DNA of 40,470 bases, from assembly GCA_905198825.1 (NCBI GenBank), contig CAJKEF010000002.1, positions 1 to 40,470 of the forward strand. The letters run 5' to 3'. Positions 1 to 7,504 of the stretch are shown one piece after another. This DNA is from an uncultured Collinsella sp. Its GTDB lineage: Bacteria; Actinomycetota; Coriobacteriia; Coriobacteriales; Coriobacteriaceae. Within the stretch, counting starts at the first letter, position 1, and each line of letters starts with the position of its first letter. The notes below the pieces were generated by a model. That model saw nothing but the letters and a program-made list of their open reading frames with translations. It ran no database searches and was not told where the DNA came from. The translations under genes were made by a program, and so were the position numbers.

Positions 1-96
1 CGGATAGTATCCGGTCCCCGTTTTTGTTTGGGCATGAGCGACTGTTGTTGCGCGGTGCTCGGTCGTCAGTTGCCTTGCGACTTGCTGGCGGCTTCG

Positions 97-516
97 TTAG
101 GCCAGCTCCGCTCCCAGAGCCTTGCAGGCCGCCTCGCCCTCATCATCGGGGGCGTCGTAACAGATGACGGAGTCGACCACGTTGACGCCTGCCTCGTCGG
201 CGTCGGCCTTCCAGTTGTCCATCCACTCGCCCTCGGCCCACGAGTAGGAGCCAAAAAGGACGACCTTCTTATCGCCGAGGGTCTCCTTGACCTCGTCCCA
301 CATCGGCTGGAACTCATCGTATTCGAGCTCCTCGGAACCCATGGCGGGGCAGCCGAAGGCGAAGGCATCGTAGTCGGCGGCCTTGTCTGCGGAGAAGTCG
401 GCGCAGGGGATGACTTCGGGCTCGGCGCCCGCGGACGTGGTGCCTTCGGCGACAAAGTTTGCCATGGCCTCGGTGTTGCCCGTGCCGCTCCAGTAGACGA
501 CGGCGATCTTGCTCAT
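97..516 (-). CDS. Flavodoxin
   Basis: 139-residue short-chain flavodoxin, a cytoplasmic FMN electron carrier that commonly replaces ferredoxin when iron is scarce. The N-terminus MSKIAVVYWSGTGNTE carries the phosphate-binding loop SGTGNTE (residues 10-16). The segment FGSYSWAEGEW is the loop that packs against the isoalloxazine ring in clostridial flavodoxins. Length is normal for the family. The ATG at 516 was chosen because AAAGGA lies just upstream; the frame stays open further upstream, but that part is compositionally foreign and overlaps the DUF3793 gene. It follows DUF3793 after 46 bases on the same strand, so the two are probably co-transcribed. The redox partner is not visible here. 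Confidence 0.93.
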   Translation of the reverse strand: MSKIAVVYWSGTGNTEAMANFVAEGTTSAGAEPEVIPCADFSADKAADYDAFAFGCPAMGSEELEYDEFQPMWDEVKETLGDKKVVLFGSYSWAEGEWMDNWKADADEAGVNVVDSVICYDAPDDEGEAACKALGAELA

Positions 517-562
517 GTTGAGTCCTTTCGGTTGTGCGGCGTGCGGCCGCGGTTTGTACGTT

Positions 563-1267
563 CTATCGGGTCGCCTGGGCAAGTTGCGCCAAGCTGCAGC
601 CCTGCTGATAGATAAAGGTGAGGTGTTGGGTGCAGGCACGGTACGCATCAAACGTCGCAAGCGCCTGCTCGACATCCGTATAGACCTTCCAAGGTCCAAA
701 GATCTTGTAGTTCTCGCCATGCTGGACTATGAACTCGTGGACGTCGTCGTAGGGATATCCCAGAAAATAGCCAATTTCGTGTGGGAACTCGCAGGTGCAG
801 CCGTTGCCGCAGTTGGCTTGATGATCCAATGCGCATCGGGTTTGGCCGCATGCGCATTCCGCGGCGTTATTGCTTGCGAGCGCGATGCGCGATGCCAGGT
901 GCGCAAGGCATAATGGCAGATTGTCGGTGTCGTAGCCCTCCTTGGCGAGTGCCGTTTTGGCGCGCAGGTCAGCAAGGTAAGTGGCGAGGCCGTTGGGCCG
1001 ATATGCGTACACGAGCGCCCCGCAGGGGCGCCAGACCAAAACGCTCAGATGGATGCCGAGCGAATCAAGCTCGTGATTGCACCGGGCGATAACGTTGAGC
1101 AGGCGTGCTCGGCGATCTGCGATTGGCGCGGTCGCGCCCGAATCATCCTGATGGGCGTAGACGCCGGGATAGGTAAAGAGCGATGCCGGTTTGATGCCCG
1201 CGAGCGTGGGAGAGCAGTTGCGCACGATTGCTGCCTGAAACGTTGGAATGTCTATGGTTCGTGTCAC
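563..1267 (-). CDS. DUF3793 family protein with Cys-rich insert
   Basis: 234 residues with a GTG start and a strong TAAGGAG site. The family signatures are visible: a central stretch with LVWRPCGALVYAYRP and the block FPHEIGYFLGYPYDDVHEFI (about 161-180). The biochemical role of DUF3793 is unknown; members often neighbour flavodoxin or iron-transport genes, as here. Just before the FPHEIG block, six cysteines fall within 22 residues (C138, C140, C145, C153, C157, C159), which looks like a metal or Fe-S binding insert; that is inference. No signal peptide or membrane segment is seen, so it is probably cytoplasmic. It has its own divergent promoter and is first in the unit with flavodoxin. Confidence 0.85.
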   Translation of the reverse strand: MTRTIDIPTFQAAIVRNCSPTLAGIKPASLFTYPGVYAHQDDSGATAPIADRRARLLNVIARCNHELDSLGIHLSVLVWRPCGALVYAYRPNGLATYLADLRAKTALAKEGYDTDNLPLCLAHLASRIALASNNAAECACGQTRCALDHQANCGNGCTCEFPHEIGYFLGYPYDDVHEFIVQHGENYKIFGPWKVYTDVEQALATFDAYRACTQHLTFIYQQGCSLAQLAQATR

Positions 1268-1305
1268 GGCGCTCCTTACGGATCTAAACTGTTAGCCTAG
1301 GAAAA

Positions 1306-1333
1306 CTTATACACGAAAGTAAGCCATGGTCAA
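1306..1333 (-). promoter_or_regulatory. Promoter of DUF3793-flavodoxin
   Basis: On the minus strand TTGACC (1328-1333) is followed after 16 bases by TATAAG (1306-1311), both five of six to the sigma-70 consensus. The GTG start lies about 40 bases downstream. TAGGCTAAC (1291-1299 on this strand), just after the -10, resembles the core of DtxR/IdeR iron boxes, which would fit iron control of flavodoxin. Confidence 0.6.
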
Positions 1334-1359
1334 CAAAAAAGTTTGAAGAGGGAAACTAA

Positions 1360-1391
1360 TTGACCGAACCGACATGATTTTGGGTTAAGAT
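1360..1391 (+). promoter_or_regulatory. Putative promoter of the HMA protein gene
   Basis: TTGACC (1360-1365) is a good -35. The best -10 is TAAGAT (1386-1391), leaving a long 20-base spacer. Long spacers are typical of MerR-type promoters, but the palindrome next to it is downstream of the -10 rather than in the spacer. Weakly supported. Confidence 0.4.
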
Positions 1392-1395
1392 GGAG

Positions 1396-1412
1396 ACACC
1401 CCATGGGGGTAT
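1396..1412. promoter_or_regulatory. CsoR-like copper operator
   Basis: ACACCCCATGGGGGTAT is a 17-base G/C-tract palindrome around a perfect CCCCATGGGG core, in the form A-x-ACCC-x(3)-GGGGGTAT known for CsoR-type operators in front of copper export and chaperone genes. It lies directly downstream of the putative -10 and 30 bases before the start of a metal-binding gene, where a bound repressor would block initiation. No csoR gene is in the window. Confidence 0.55.
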
Positions 1413-1441
1413 CTAGATAGTGCTACTTGAAAGGGGAACGC

Positions 1442-1825
1442 ATGAGTGACTTGCTCAACCCTGCGAATCTCATCGTGCTGGCCGTCATTGCCGTCGGCAT
1501 GTTTTTTGGACTGCGTCGCATTGCCGCTTCGACACACGGGAAGAGTTGTTGCAGCGATGGTACGAGCGGTAAGAAGGCCAAAAAGGTTGTTGTGGTGGAT
1601 ACCGATGAGTCGCACTATCCCTATAGCGATGAGCTGCTCATCGGCGGCATGAGCTGTGACGGCTGCGCTCAGAACGTAGCCAATGCCCTCAATACGCTTG
1701 ATGGTGTGTGGGCAACGGTAACGTATGCGGACCACACGGCACGCGTACGCTCGAAGCGCCCGGTTGATCGCGACGCACTCGAGACGGCGGTGAGGGGTGC
1801 GGGCTATTACGTTATGAAAATGTAG
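1442..1825 (+). CDS. Membrane-anchored heavy-metal-associated (HMA) protein
   Basis: 127 residues in two parts. Residues 8-24 form one membrane helix followed by basic residues and a Cys pair (SCCSDG, 36-37), an arrangement like the small FeoB-associated Cys-rich membrane proteins. After a Lys-rich linker, residues 64-127 form an HMA domain with the metal motif GMSCDGC (C72, C75) and the usual end GAGYYV. HMA domains bind Cu(I), Zn or similar soft metals. Likely role: a membrane-tethered metal chaperone or trap; the CsoR-like operator points to copper. The ATG at 1442 was chosen after AAAGGGGAA; an upstream in-frame TTG at 1427 is less likely. No P-type ATPase follows, which is unusual. Confidence 0.85.
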   Translation: MSDLLNPANLIVLAVIAVGMFFGLRRIAASTHGKSCCSDGTSGKKAKKVVVVDTDESHYPYSDELLIGGMSCDGCAQNVANALNTLDGVWATVTYADHTARVRSKRPVDRDALETAVRGAGYYVMKM

Positions 1826-2097
1826 GCGTTGCCCTCTCCGGTGGGTACCAGCCTCCTGCCCATTGTGACTATCGGCATCCAAAAATTTGCGCAAAAATAA
1901 CCTTTAGATGCGGCAAAAGTGGAGTTTGGTGACGGTTTGCGCGGAATTCGCCACCAATCGAGCATCTATTAACCCGTCCAAAAAATTACAGGTGTATATT
2001 TATACGCTGATTATTGCTGTGCTCAGATTGCAATTAATCGTGGACAGAAATGAAGAATGCTAAAACTGGGCTTTAGGACAGGGGAGGCTATAACCTT
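1826..2097. other. AT-rich intergenic region
   Basis: 272 bases without a gene. An inverted repeat with arms TTGGTGACG (1926-1934) and CGCCACCAA (1949-1957), one mismatch, lacks a T-tract and is only a weak terminator candidate. TATATT at 1995-2000 could be a -10 for the surface protein, but no -35 at normal spacing was found. Confidence 0.4.
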
Positions 2098-4623
2098 ATG
2101 AGACGAGTGGGAACACTTGGCTTGGTGGCAGCGCTTGCCGCTATCTTGGTATCGCCGCTGCCGGCGCACGCCGAAGACGCTTCGGGTGCCGTTACCTACA
2201 ATGCGGGAAATGGGTATTCCTTTGAGAAGCTCTCGCATCCTACGGTAGGAACGTCGCAGCCGGATGGCATCGTCGACTACCAGGGTGACGGTGCCATTGC
2301 CGTTCCGGGCGCTGATGGTAATACGGCCAACAACGAAGGCGATCGCGGCCAGAGCTACACTTGGGCGGCTGCGAGCTATGGTGACTGGCTTTATGTGGGC
2401 ACCTGCTATGCGGCGATGGGCAACACGATGACGCTCATGAAAAGCGCGCTGGGCGATTCCTTTGATGCCGAGACCATGCGCCTGACGCTGGAGGCCATGT
2501 TTAACGGCACCTTCTTCTATGGACAGCAGAAGGAGGACGGCACGGCCGATAAGGACAGCAACAGCATCTTGCTCAAGATCAATACCAAGACCGGTGAGAC
2601 CAAGCTGCTAATCTCTGATTCGCTCAACGGCGTCGCTCCTTTTTTCCGCAATGCCGTGAGTTATAAGGGTAAGCTCTATTTCTGCGGCACCGTCAGGTAC
2701 AATGGCGGCCAAAACGGCCTGCCTGCTGTATACGAGATCGATCCTAAGACGGATGAGTACAAAGTTGTCTATCAGGGCCTTTCGAGCGCGCAGGATCAGG
2801 GTGCCGCCTTCAAGCAGGGCATTGCTACCGGTATCCGCGGCATGTGCGTCCATGATGGCCAGCTCGTCATCAGCAATGTGGGTAAAAATGCGGCCGGTAA
2901 GTTTGTGGCGACGATCCTGACGTCGTCTGACCCCTCGAAGGGCCAGGGCAGCTTCACCGAGATTGCCAACTCGGACACGCTGTTTGGCTATCCGGTGATT
3001 CGCTATCAGGACAGCATCTACGGCGGCGCCATTTGGGATATGGCCTCGTACAATGGCCATCTCTATGTCACCATCTGCACCGGCACGCCCGAGAACGCTC
3101 CCGATGATAATTCCATGCAGTCGTTTGCCATGGTCCGTGGCGACAAGAACGCCGACGGCAGCTATACGTGGACTCCGATTGTCGGCGACCAGGAGGCGGA
3201 CGGTGCGAGGTATTGCTTTGGCATCGATCCCGCCCGCACCCGTTCTGGCGCTGCCAACCTCATCGTCTACAACGACTACCTCTATATCGGTGAATACAAC
3301 GACGAGGAGATCGCCCTCGAGCGCATCCTCTTTAATAAGTCCAAGTCTGACGAGAGCGGCAAGAGCAGCATGGGCGGCGTTGACTGCTCGTTTGTGAATG
3401 CCAATCTTGAGCAGTCGGTCAACATCTATCGCATGGACAAGGACGAGAACATGCAGCTCGTCGTTGGCGATCGCACCGACATGTTCCCCGAGGGCGGTAT
3501 TTCCGGCCTGGCTTCGGGCTTTGGCCGAAACGAGAACCAGTACATTTGGCGCATGCAGAAGTTCGACGGCAAGCTGTATATCGGTACCTTTGATACCGCG
3601 AGCCTGCTTGAACCGATCGGCCAGTTCTCCAATGGCGACATTATCGATATGACGCCCGAGGAGTGGGACTCTCAGGTTCAGCGCCTTAGGGACCTGCTCG
3701 ATCACCTGCTCGACAAGAAATCGCCTGACGACCCCATCGTTCCCGTGAACACGCTTGCGGACGATGATTCAAACGAGGCCGTCGAGGTCGATGATTCGAA
3801 CGAAGCTGCCGATGTCGATGACGAAAAGACTGAGGTTGCTAAGGGTTTTGGCGATCTGAGCGATGCGCTGGAGGATGCCGCGGGCGACCTTTGCGATCAG
3901 GCCGCGACGATGTCCGCGGACGTTGAGGACGACGCCGCTTATGTCCAGAAGATCGATGGCGAGATCGCGTACTTCAAGTCTTTTGCCGATCAGTATCAGG
4001 ACATGCTCGATAGCTATGAGAGCCTGAAGCAGCAGTACGAGGATGCCTATGGCACCGAGCTGCCGGGCGATATTCAGGATGCGCTCGATAAGCTGCTGAG
4101 TGCGGAGACCCTCAAGAAGCTGAAGAGCGTGCTTACGTGCATGTATTACCTTCGCGATGCCGAGCGCGGCTTTGATATGTATGTGACCGAGGACGGCGTG
4201 AACTTTACGACGCTGACGACCAATGGCTTTAACGATCCGTATAACCATGGTCTGCGCACCTTTGCGGTGACCAACCAGGGTCTGTGCCTCGGTACCGCCA
4301 ACCCGTTCTATGGCTGCCAGGTTTGGATCCAGCGCAAGGAGAATTCGGAGAATCCGATTGATCCCGGTACTCCGGATCCGACGGAACCCACCGATCCTTC
4401 GCAGCCGGGTGGCGGCGATCAGCCTGGTGGCAGCCAGACGGGCGGCAACGACCAGTCGAGCAGCACCACGACCACCGTCACGACGGCCACTAAGAAGACT
4501 CCGAAGGACGGCTCGCTGCCTCACGCTGGCGACTCGACCCTCACGCTGGTCTTGGGATTGCTGGTTGCAGCTGCCGCAGTGCTTGGCATTGCCCTCGTCT
4601 TGCGCAAGCGTTCTTGTCGCTAG
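2098..4623 (+). CDS. Sortase-anchored surface protein with propeller-like repeats
   Basis: 841-residue exported protein of unknown function. Residues 1-25 are a signal peptide ending PAHA. Residues about 60-510 hold recurring blocks of the type YxGxLYxGT / YKGKLYFCGT / YNDYLYIGEYN / FDGKLYIGTFD, which read as blades of a beta-propeller. Residues about 535-690 are acidic and helical, probably coiled coil (DDDSNEAVEVDDSNEAADVDD opens it). A last propeller-like block precedes a Pro/Gly/Thr-rich wall spacer (about 752-806). The C-terminus is a sorting signal: LPHAG (807-811), a hydrophobic helix, then RKRSCR. LPHAG departs from LPxTG by Ala for Thr. The start follows GGGGAGG. A role in glycan or host binding is possible but not shown. 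Confidence 0.85.
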   Translation: MRRVGTLGLVAALAAILVSPLPAHAEDASGAVTYNAGNGYSFEKLSHPTVGTSQPDGIVDYQGDGAIAVPGADGNTANNEGDRGQSYTWAAASYGDWLYVGTCYAAMGNTMTLMKSALGDSFDAETMRLTLEAMFNGTFFYGQQKEDGTADKDSNSILLKINTKTGETKLLISDSLNGVAPFFRNAVSYKGKLYFCGTVRYNGGQNGLPAVYEIDPKTDEYKVVYQGLSSAQDQGAAFKQGIATGIRGMCVHDGQLVISNVGKNAAGKFVATILTSSDPSKGQGSFTEIANSDTLFGYPVIRYQDSIYGGAIWDMASYNGHLYVTICTGTPENAPDDNSMQSFAMVRGDKNADGSYTWTPIVGDQEADGARYCFGIDPARTRSGAANLIVYNDYLYIGEYNDEEIALERILFNKSKSDESGKSSMGGVDCSFVNANLEQSVNIYRMDKDENMQLVVGDRTDMFPEGGISGLASGFGRNENQYIWRMQKFDGKLYIGTFDTASLLEPIGQFSNGDIIDMTPEEWDSQVQRLRDLLDHLLDKKSPDDPIVPVNTLADDDSNEAVEVDDSNEAADVDDEKTEVAKGFGDLSDALEDAAGDLCDQAATMSADVEDDAAYVQKIDGEIAYFKSFADQYQDMLDSYESLKQQYEDAYGTELPGDIQDALDKLLSAETLKKLKSVLTCMYYLRDAERGFDMYVTEDGVNFTTLTTNGFNDPYNHGLRTFAVTNQGLCLGTANPFYGCQVWIQRKENSENPIDPGTPDPTEPTDPSQPGGGDQPGGSQTGGNDQSSSTTTTVTTATKKTPKDGSLPHAGDSTLTLVLGLLVAAAAVLGIALVLRKRSCR

Positions 4624-5045
4624 GCGCGTCCGCGCAGCTCGATGTTTTGGATATCGTCGAAGTCGATGGCGATATCCCTGAGTTTGAGCAGCTTGAACGC
4701 GGGTAGCACTTCGTCGAGAATGCCGGTGCGGCTACGATAGCCGTATGTATCGTAATAGGTGACGCGCACTAGGTCGCCGCGTTTGAGGCCCTCGAGCTTT
4801 TGCGAAAGCTCGAGGGCTTTTCCTTCTGTGAGTTCGCATTTTGGCTCGGCGCTGATCTCTTGTTTACGCACAAGCTCGTAGTATCCCGTGAGGGCGGTAA
4901 AGGGCATAAACTGCGCGGCACGGCCGGCACGGACGGCGCCGTTGGCGGTGAGCTTTGGGTCGGCGGAGCGACGTCTTCCCTCGGGGTCCGCTAAGCGTTC
5001 AAAAGGTGTCGGTGGCCGCATCGGCTGTTGTTGGGACTTAGGCAC
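4620..5045 (-). CDS. YolD-like protein
   Basis: 141 residues, GTG start after AGGAGGA. The segment RAAQFMPFTALTGYYELVRKQE is the hallmark of the YolD-like family, and the C-terminal half (RVTYYDTYGYRSRTGILDEV ending in IAIDFDDIQNIEL) completes the domain. YolD proteins are almost always encoded with UmuC/UvrX-type Y-family polymerases and have been likened to UmuD as accessory factors; the exact function is unsettled. The start lies inside the end of the polymerase gene (8-base overlap), so translation is probably coupled. Its stop overlaps by four bases the stop of the converging surface-protein gene. Confidence 0.88.
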   Translation of the reverse strand: MPKSQQQPMRPPTPFERLADPEGRRRSADPKLTANGAVRAGRAAQFMPFTALTGYYELVRKQEISAEPKCELTEGKALELSQKLEGLKRGDLVRVTYYDTYGYRSRTGILDEVLPAFKLLKLRDIAIDFDDIQNIELRGRA

Positions 5046-6543
5046 GATGTCCTCCTACCTGATCGTTGCGTTCGCGTGCGGTGGCGCCGGTGGTGAAGCT
5101 TAATCCCTTGACGAGCGCGTTCTTGCCGTACCTGCCCTTCACGGCCAGGACGGCGCGCGCCAGGTTGCGCTCGCGCTCATCGGCCTCGATATCGCTGAAT
5201 AGGTCGATGGTGGCAAATTCCTCGGGCATGAGGTTGCCAAATCCCAGGTTGATGCGCTTGACCGGTCGTTTGGGATCGACGGTCTGCGCCCAGAGCTCAT
5301 CGAAATAGCCCATGATCTTCTTAAACGAATTGGTGCGCTCGGGCAGCTTTCGCGAAGCGTTGGAGTGCGCAAAGAGTGCGGCATAGCCACCGCGCGGTTT
5401 GCCGCCATGCTCTCCCACAAAGATGCCATCGATTGCCTGTGCCTCGCGCACCAGGCGGCGCTGTTCGTCATCGCGCTGGACGGGCTTGGGCGCACGGGGT
5501 GCGAGCTCGGGGCCGGTGGTTGCGGTGGGCACGATGCTCGACGTGCTCGAGCGCAGGTGCCCGCATCCGTCCACATATTGCGCTGTGCCGCTGGCGTCGA
5601 GGCGGCGTATGTCGGCTCGTTCGCTCGCATAACCCACAAAGAGCGAGATGCTGTCGCAGACCACGTGCTTATCGACTAAGTCCAACACGGCGTTGTCGAC
5701 CATCTCGCGCAAGACAGTGTAGGCCTGCTCGTAGACATAGCCCTTCGAGAGCACCTGTCCTGTGGTAGTTGAGGTTGCCTGTGGGCGATAGGCTTGGATA
5801 TCCGCGATGGTTGTCGGCTCGCGTCCGAAGGCGTGGTCGATGAGATACTCGGCATTGACGCCGAGCTCGTCGTAAAGCAGATTTTCGTCGAGCGCGGCGA
5901 CACCCATCAGATCGTAGACACCGTACTTTTCGAGGCGGGCTGCCACGCCGGGGCCGATGCCCCAGATATCGGTGATGGGACGATGGGGCCAGATCTCCTT
6001 GCGAAAGGTCTCGTCGTCGAGTATGCCGATGCGGCTGGGTACGTGCTTGGCGGTAATGTCGAGCGCTACCTTGGCCTGAAATAGGTTGGGGCCGATGCCG
6101 ACCGTCGCCGTGATGCCGGTGCGCGCGAGGACCTCATCGCGCAACATGCAGGCAAAGCCTTTGGCATTGGTATGGTAGAGGTCTAGATAGGGCGTCACGT
6201 CGATAAAGCATTCGTCGATGGAATAGACGTGAACGTCTTGCGGACTGACGTATTCCAGATAGATGCCGTAGATTTTCGCCGACACTTCCATGTAATGCTG
6301 CATGCGCGGTACGGCCTTGATGTAGTCGATACCGTCGGGAATCTCGAACAGGCGACAGCGGTTGTGTATCCCGAGGTCCTTCATGGCCTGTGTGATGGCG
6401 AGGCAGATGGTCGTGCGCCCGCGCGATTCGTCGGCAACGACCAGGCACGTAGTGAGCGGGTCGAGCCCACGATCGACGCACTCGACGCTGGCATAAAACG
6501 TCTTGAGGTCGATGCAGATGTAGGTGTGCTGCTCGTGTGCCAT
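5038..6543 (-). CDS. Y-family translesion DNA polymerase (UmuC/UvrX-like)
   Basis: 501 residues. The polymerase core shows ICIDLKTFYASVE (catalytic D12) and YSIDECFIDV (D110, E111), the metal-binding acidic residues of Y-family enzymes, and a helix-hairpin-helix WGIGPGVAARLEKYGV near 195-210. The C-terminal half has a little-finger domain, TIDLF resembling a beta-clamp binding motif, and the UmuC-type ending GKNALVKGL...ARERNDQVGGHRA. It copies past DNA lesions at the cost of mutation. It heads a two-gene operon with yolD under a promoter carrying LexA-type boxes, so SOS induction is expected. The start is ATG 6543; the upstream region in the same frame is the regulatory DNA. Confidence 0.93.
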   Translation of the reverse strand: MAHEQHTYICIDLKTFYASVECVDRGLDPLTTCLVVADESRGRTTICLAITQAMKDLGIHNRCRLFEIPDGIDYIKAVPRMQHYMEVSAKIYGIYLEYVSPQDVHVYSIDECFIDVTPYLDLYHTNAKGFACMLRDEVLARTGITATVGIGPNLFQAKVALDITAKHVPSRIGILDDETFRKEIWPHRPITDIWGIGPGVAARLEKYGVYDLMGVAALDENLLYDELGVNAEYLIDHAFGREPTTIADIQAYRPQATSTTTGQVLSKGYVYEQAYTVLREMVDNAVLDLVDKHVVCDSISLFVGYASERADIRRLDASGTAQYVDGCGHLRSSTSSIVPTATTGPELAPRAPKPVQRDDEQRRLVREAQAIDGIFVGEHGGKPRGGYAALFAHSNASRKLPERTNSFKKIMGYFDELWAQTVDPKRPVKRINLGFGNLMPEEFATIDLFSDIEADERERNLARAVLAVKGRYGKNALVKGLSFTTGATARERNDQVGGHRA

Positions 6544-6555
6544 CCGAGCCTCCCA

Positions 6556-6571
6556 TCAAACACATGTTCTT
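6556..6571. promoter_or_regulatory. LexA (SOS) box 2 of umuC-like operon
   Basis: TCAAACACATGTTCTT matches the actinobacterial SOS box TCGAAC-N4-GTTCGA at 9 of 12 positions when read on the minus strand. It lies in the 5' leader, two bases from box 1 in the direction of transcription, consistent with cooperative LexA binding. Confidence 0.55.
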
Positions 6572-6572
6572 A

Positions 6573-6588
6573 TCGAATGCATGTTCGA
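6573..6588. promoter_or_regulatory. LexA (SOS) box 1 of umuC-like operon
   Basis: On the minus strand TCGAACATGCATTCGA matches TCGAAC-N4-GTTCGA at 11 of 12 positions. It abuts the -10 element and covers the expected transcription start, so LexA bound here would block initiation. Confidence 0.8.
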
Positions 6589-6616
6589 TAATACCCGCTC
6601 GTCCGGACATCGTCAA
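6588..6616 (-). promoter_or_regulatory. Promoter of umuC-like/yolD operon
   Basis: On the minus strand TTGACG (6611-6616), a 17-base spacer and TATTAT (6588-6593) form a near-consensus sigma-70 promoter. A strong promoter tightly covered by LexA boxes is the classic SOS design. Confidence 0.75.
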
Positions 6617-6617
6617 A

Positions 6618-6652
6618 ACCTGCCAAAAAGGGACTGGTTTGTTTTGGTAGGT
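6618..6652. repeat. GGGACnGG-type palindromic repeat, copy 1
   Basis: Arms ACCTGCCAAAA (6618-6628) and TTTTGGTAGGT (6642-6652) are inverted with one mismatch and enclose AGGGACTGGTTTG. The same words recur at 7311-7380, where they form a larger palindrome. It looks like a REP-type intergenic element, perhaps mobilised by a tyrosine (RAYT) transposase elsewhere. Confidence 0.6.
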
Positions 6653-6728
6653 ATGGCCGTGCGGCTGCATCGGGTTTTAACGCAGCTCTAAAGAGTGCGA
6701 AACAGCTCGGAAAACCTCGCTTCGTAGC

Positions 6729-7304
6729 ATGAGCCTAACGATTGGTGCCACCTACATGCACGGAAGGGTTGTGGATACGATGGTCAACTATGGGTTTGGT
6801 ATGCCGACGCGCCTTGTTGCGGATGGAGACGTGGCTCGCTGGTGTGGACGACTGGTCGCTCACTACGGTGGCATCAAGGCGCTGGTCGTGCTGGGCGGTG
6901 ACAAGCATACGCGCGATGAGCTTGTCTCGGCGGCACTTGGCTCGCTTGATCGAGCCCTACTCGAGCGTGTACTTTTCCGCTGCGGCTCGGTTGAGGGCGA
7001 CGGGGGAGACGAGCTGATCGACGAAGCCGTGGCCCAGGCGACCGACGAAGGCGTGGACTTTGTCCTGGCGATCGGCGATGCCGATACCGCCGGCTTTGCG
7101 CGCGAACTCGCGCGTCGCATGGCGGTGCTCGATGCCGGCGAAGACGGTTTTGTCCCTTATGGATGTATTGTCTCGGAGGGCAAGGTACCTGCTGTCGTGG
7201 GCGTCGGCGAGGTTCCGGTTTTTGCCATTATCGCGCCCGAACTGCTGGAGGGCATCGGGTCTCCTCTGCGCGAGTTGCTCGGTAGCGTCTGCGCCGCGGC
7301 CTGA
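6729..7304 (+). CDS. Iron-ADH-like N-terminal domain protein
   Basis: 191 residues of uncertain function. The layout resembles the N-terminal dinucleotide-binding domain of iron-dependent alcohol dehydrogenases: an opening FGMPTRLVADGDVARW, then KALVVLGGDKHTRDELV (where the family has a GGGS-type loop), a GVDFVLAIGDADTAGFARELA segment (family: DFILAVGGGSVIDAAK) and a third strand block near 155-170. The metal-binding C-terminal domain is absent and the GGGS motif is changed to GDAD, so dehydrogenase activity is unlikely. No strong ribosome site precedes ATG 6729; the internal ATG in YMHGRV is an alternative start. A palindromic repeat follows the stop. Confidence 0.6.
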   Translation: MSLTIGATYMHGRVVDTMVNYGFGMPTRLVADGDVARWCGRLVAHYGGIKALVVLGGDKHTRDELVSAALGSLDRALLERVLFRCGSVEGDGGDELIDEAVAQATDEGVDFVLAIGDADTAGFARELARRMAVLDAGEDGFVPYGCIVSEGKVPAVVGVGEVPVFAIIAPELLEGIGSPLRELLGSVCAAA

Positions 7305-7310
7305 TATTTG

Positions 7311-7380
7311 CCATAAAGGGACGGGTTATTTTTGGTTGGTAAAGCGTTTGACCTGCCAAAATAAACCTGTCCCTTTTTGG
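7311..7380. repeat. GGGACAGG-type palindromic repeat, copy 2 (possible terminator)
   Basis: The left arm (7311-7343) and right arm (7347-7380) are inverted copies of about 33 bases with a few mismatches and a three-base loop. The right arm reads ACCTGCCAAAATAAACC then TGTCCCTTTTTGG. Because the outer stem is AAAGGGAC / GTCCCTTTTT, it could terminate transcription in both directions. It relates to copy 1. Confidence 0.75.
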
Positions 7381-7504
7381 TCGGTTGCCGTTTGGGGGGC
7401 CGATTGGCAACGCTCGCTGATTGTAGTCTTGACCTGCGCTAGAATAGTGGCATCTGAATGTCCGGGCGCATGGAGGCGTGCGCCCGTATGCTGAGGAGGA
7501 CTTT

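Noticed and set aside
1..13. CGGATAGTATCCG palindrome at the window start
   Set aside because: Cut by the window edge; could be a terminator stem for the flavodoxin unit but cannot be judged.
2608..3705. 365-codon open frame opposite the surface protein
   Set aside because: Shadow of a high-GC coding frame; no ribosome site and no recognisable protein family.
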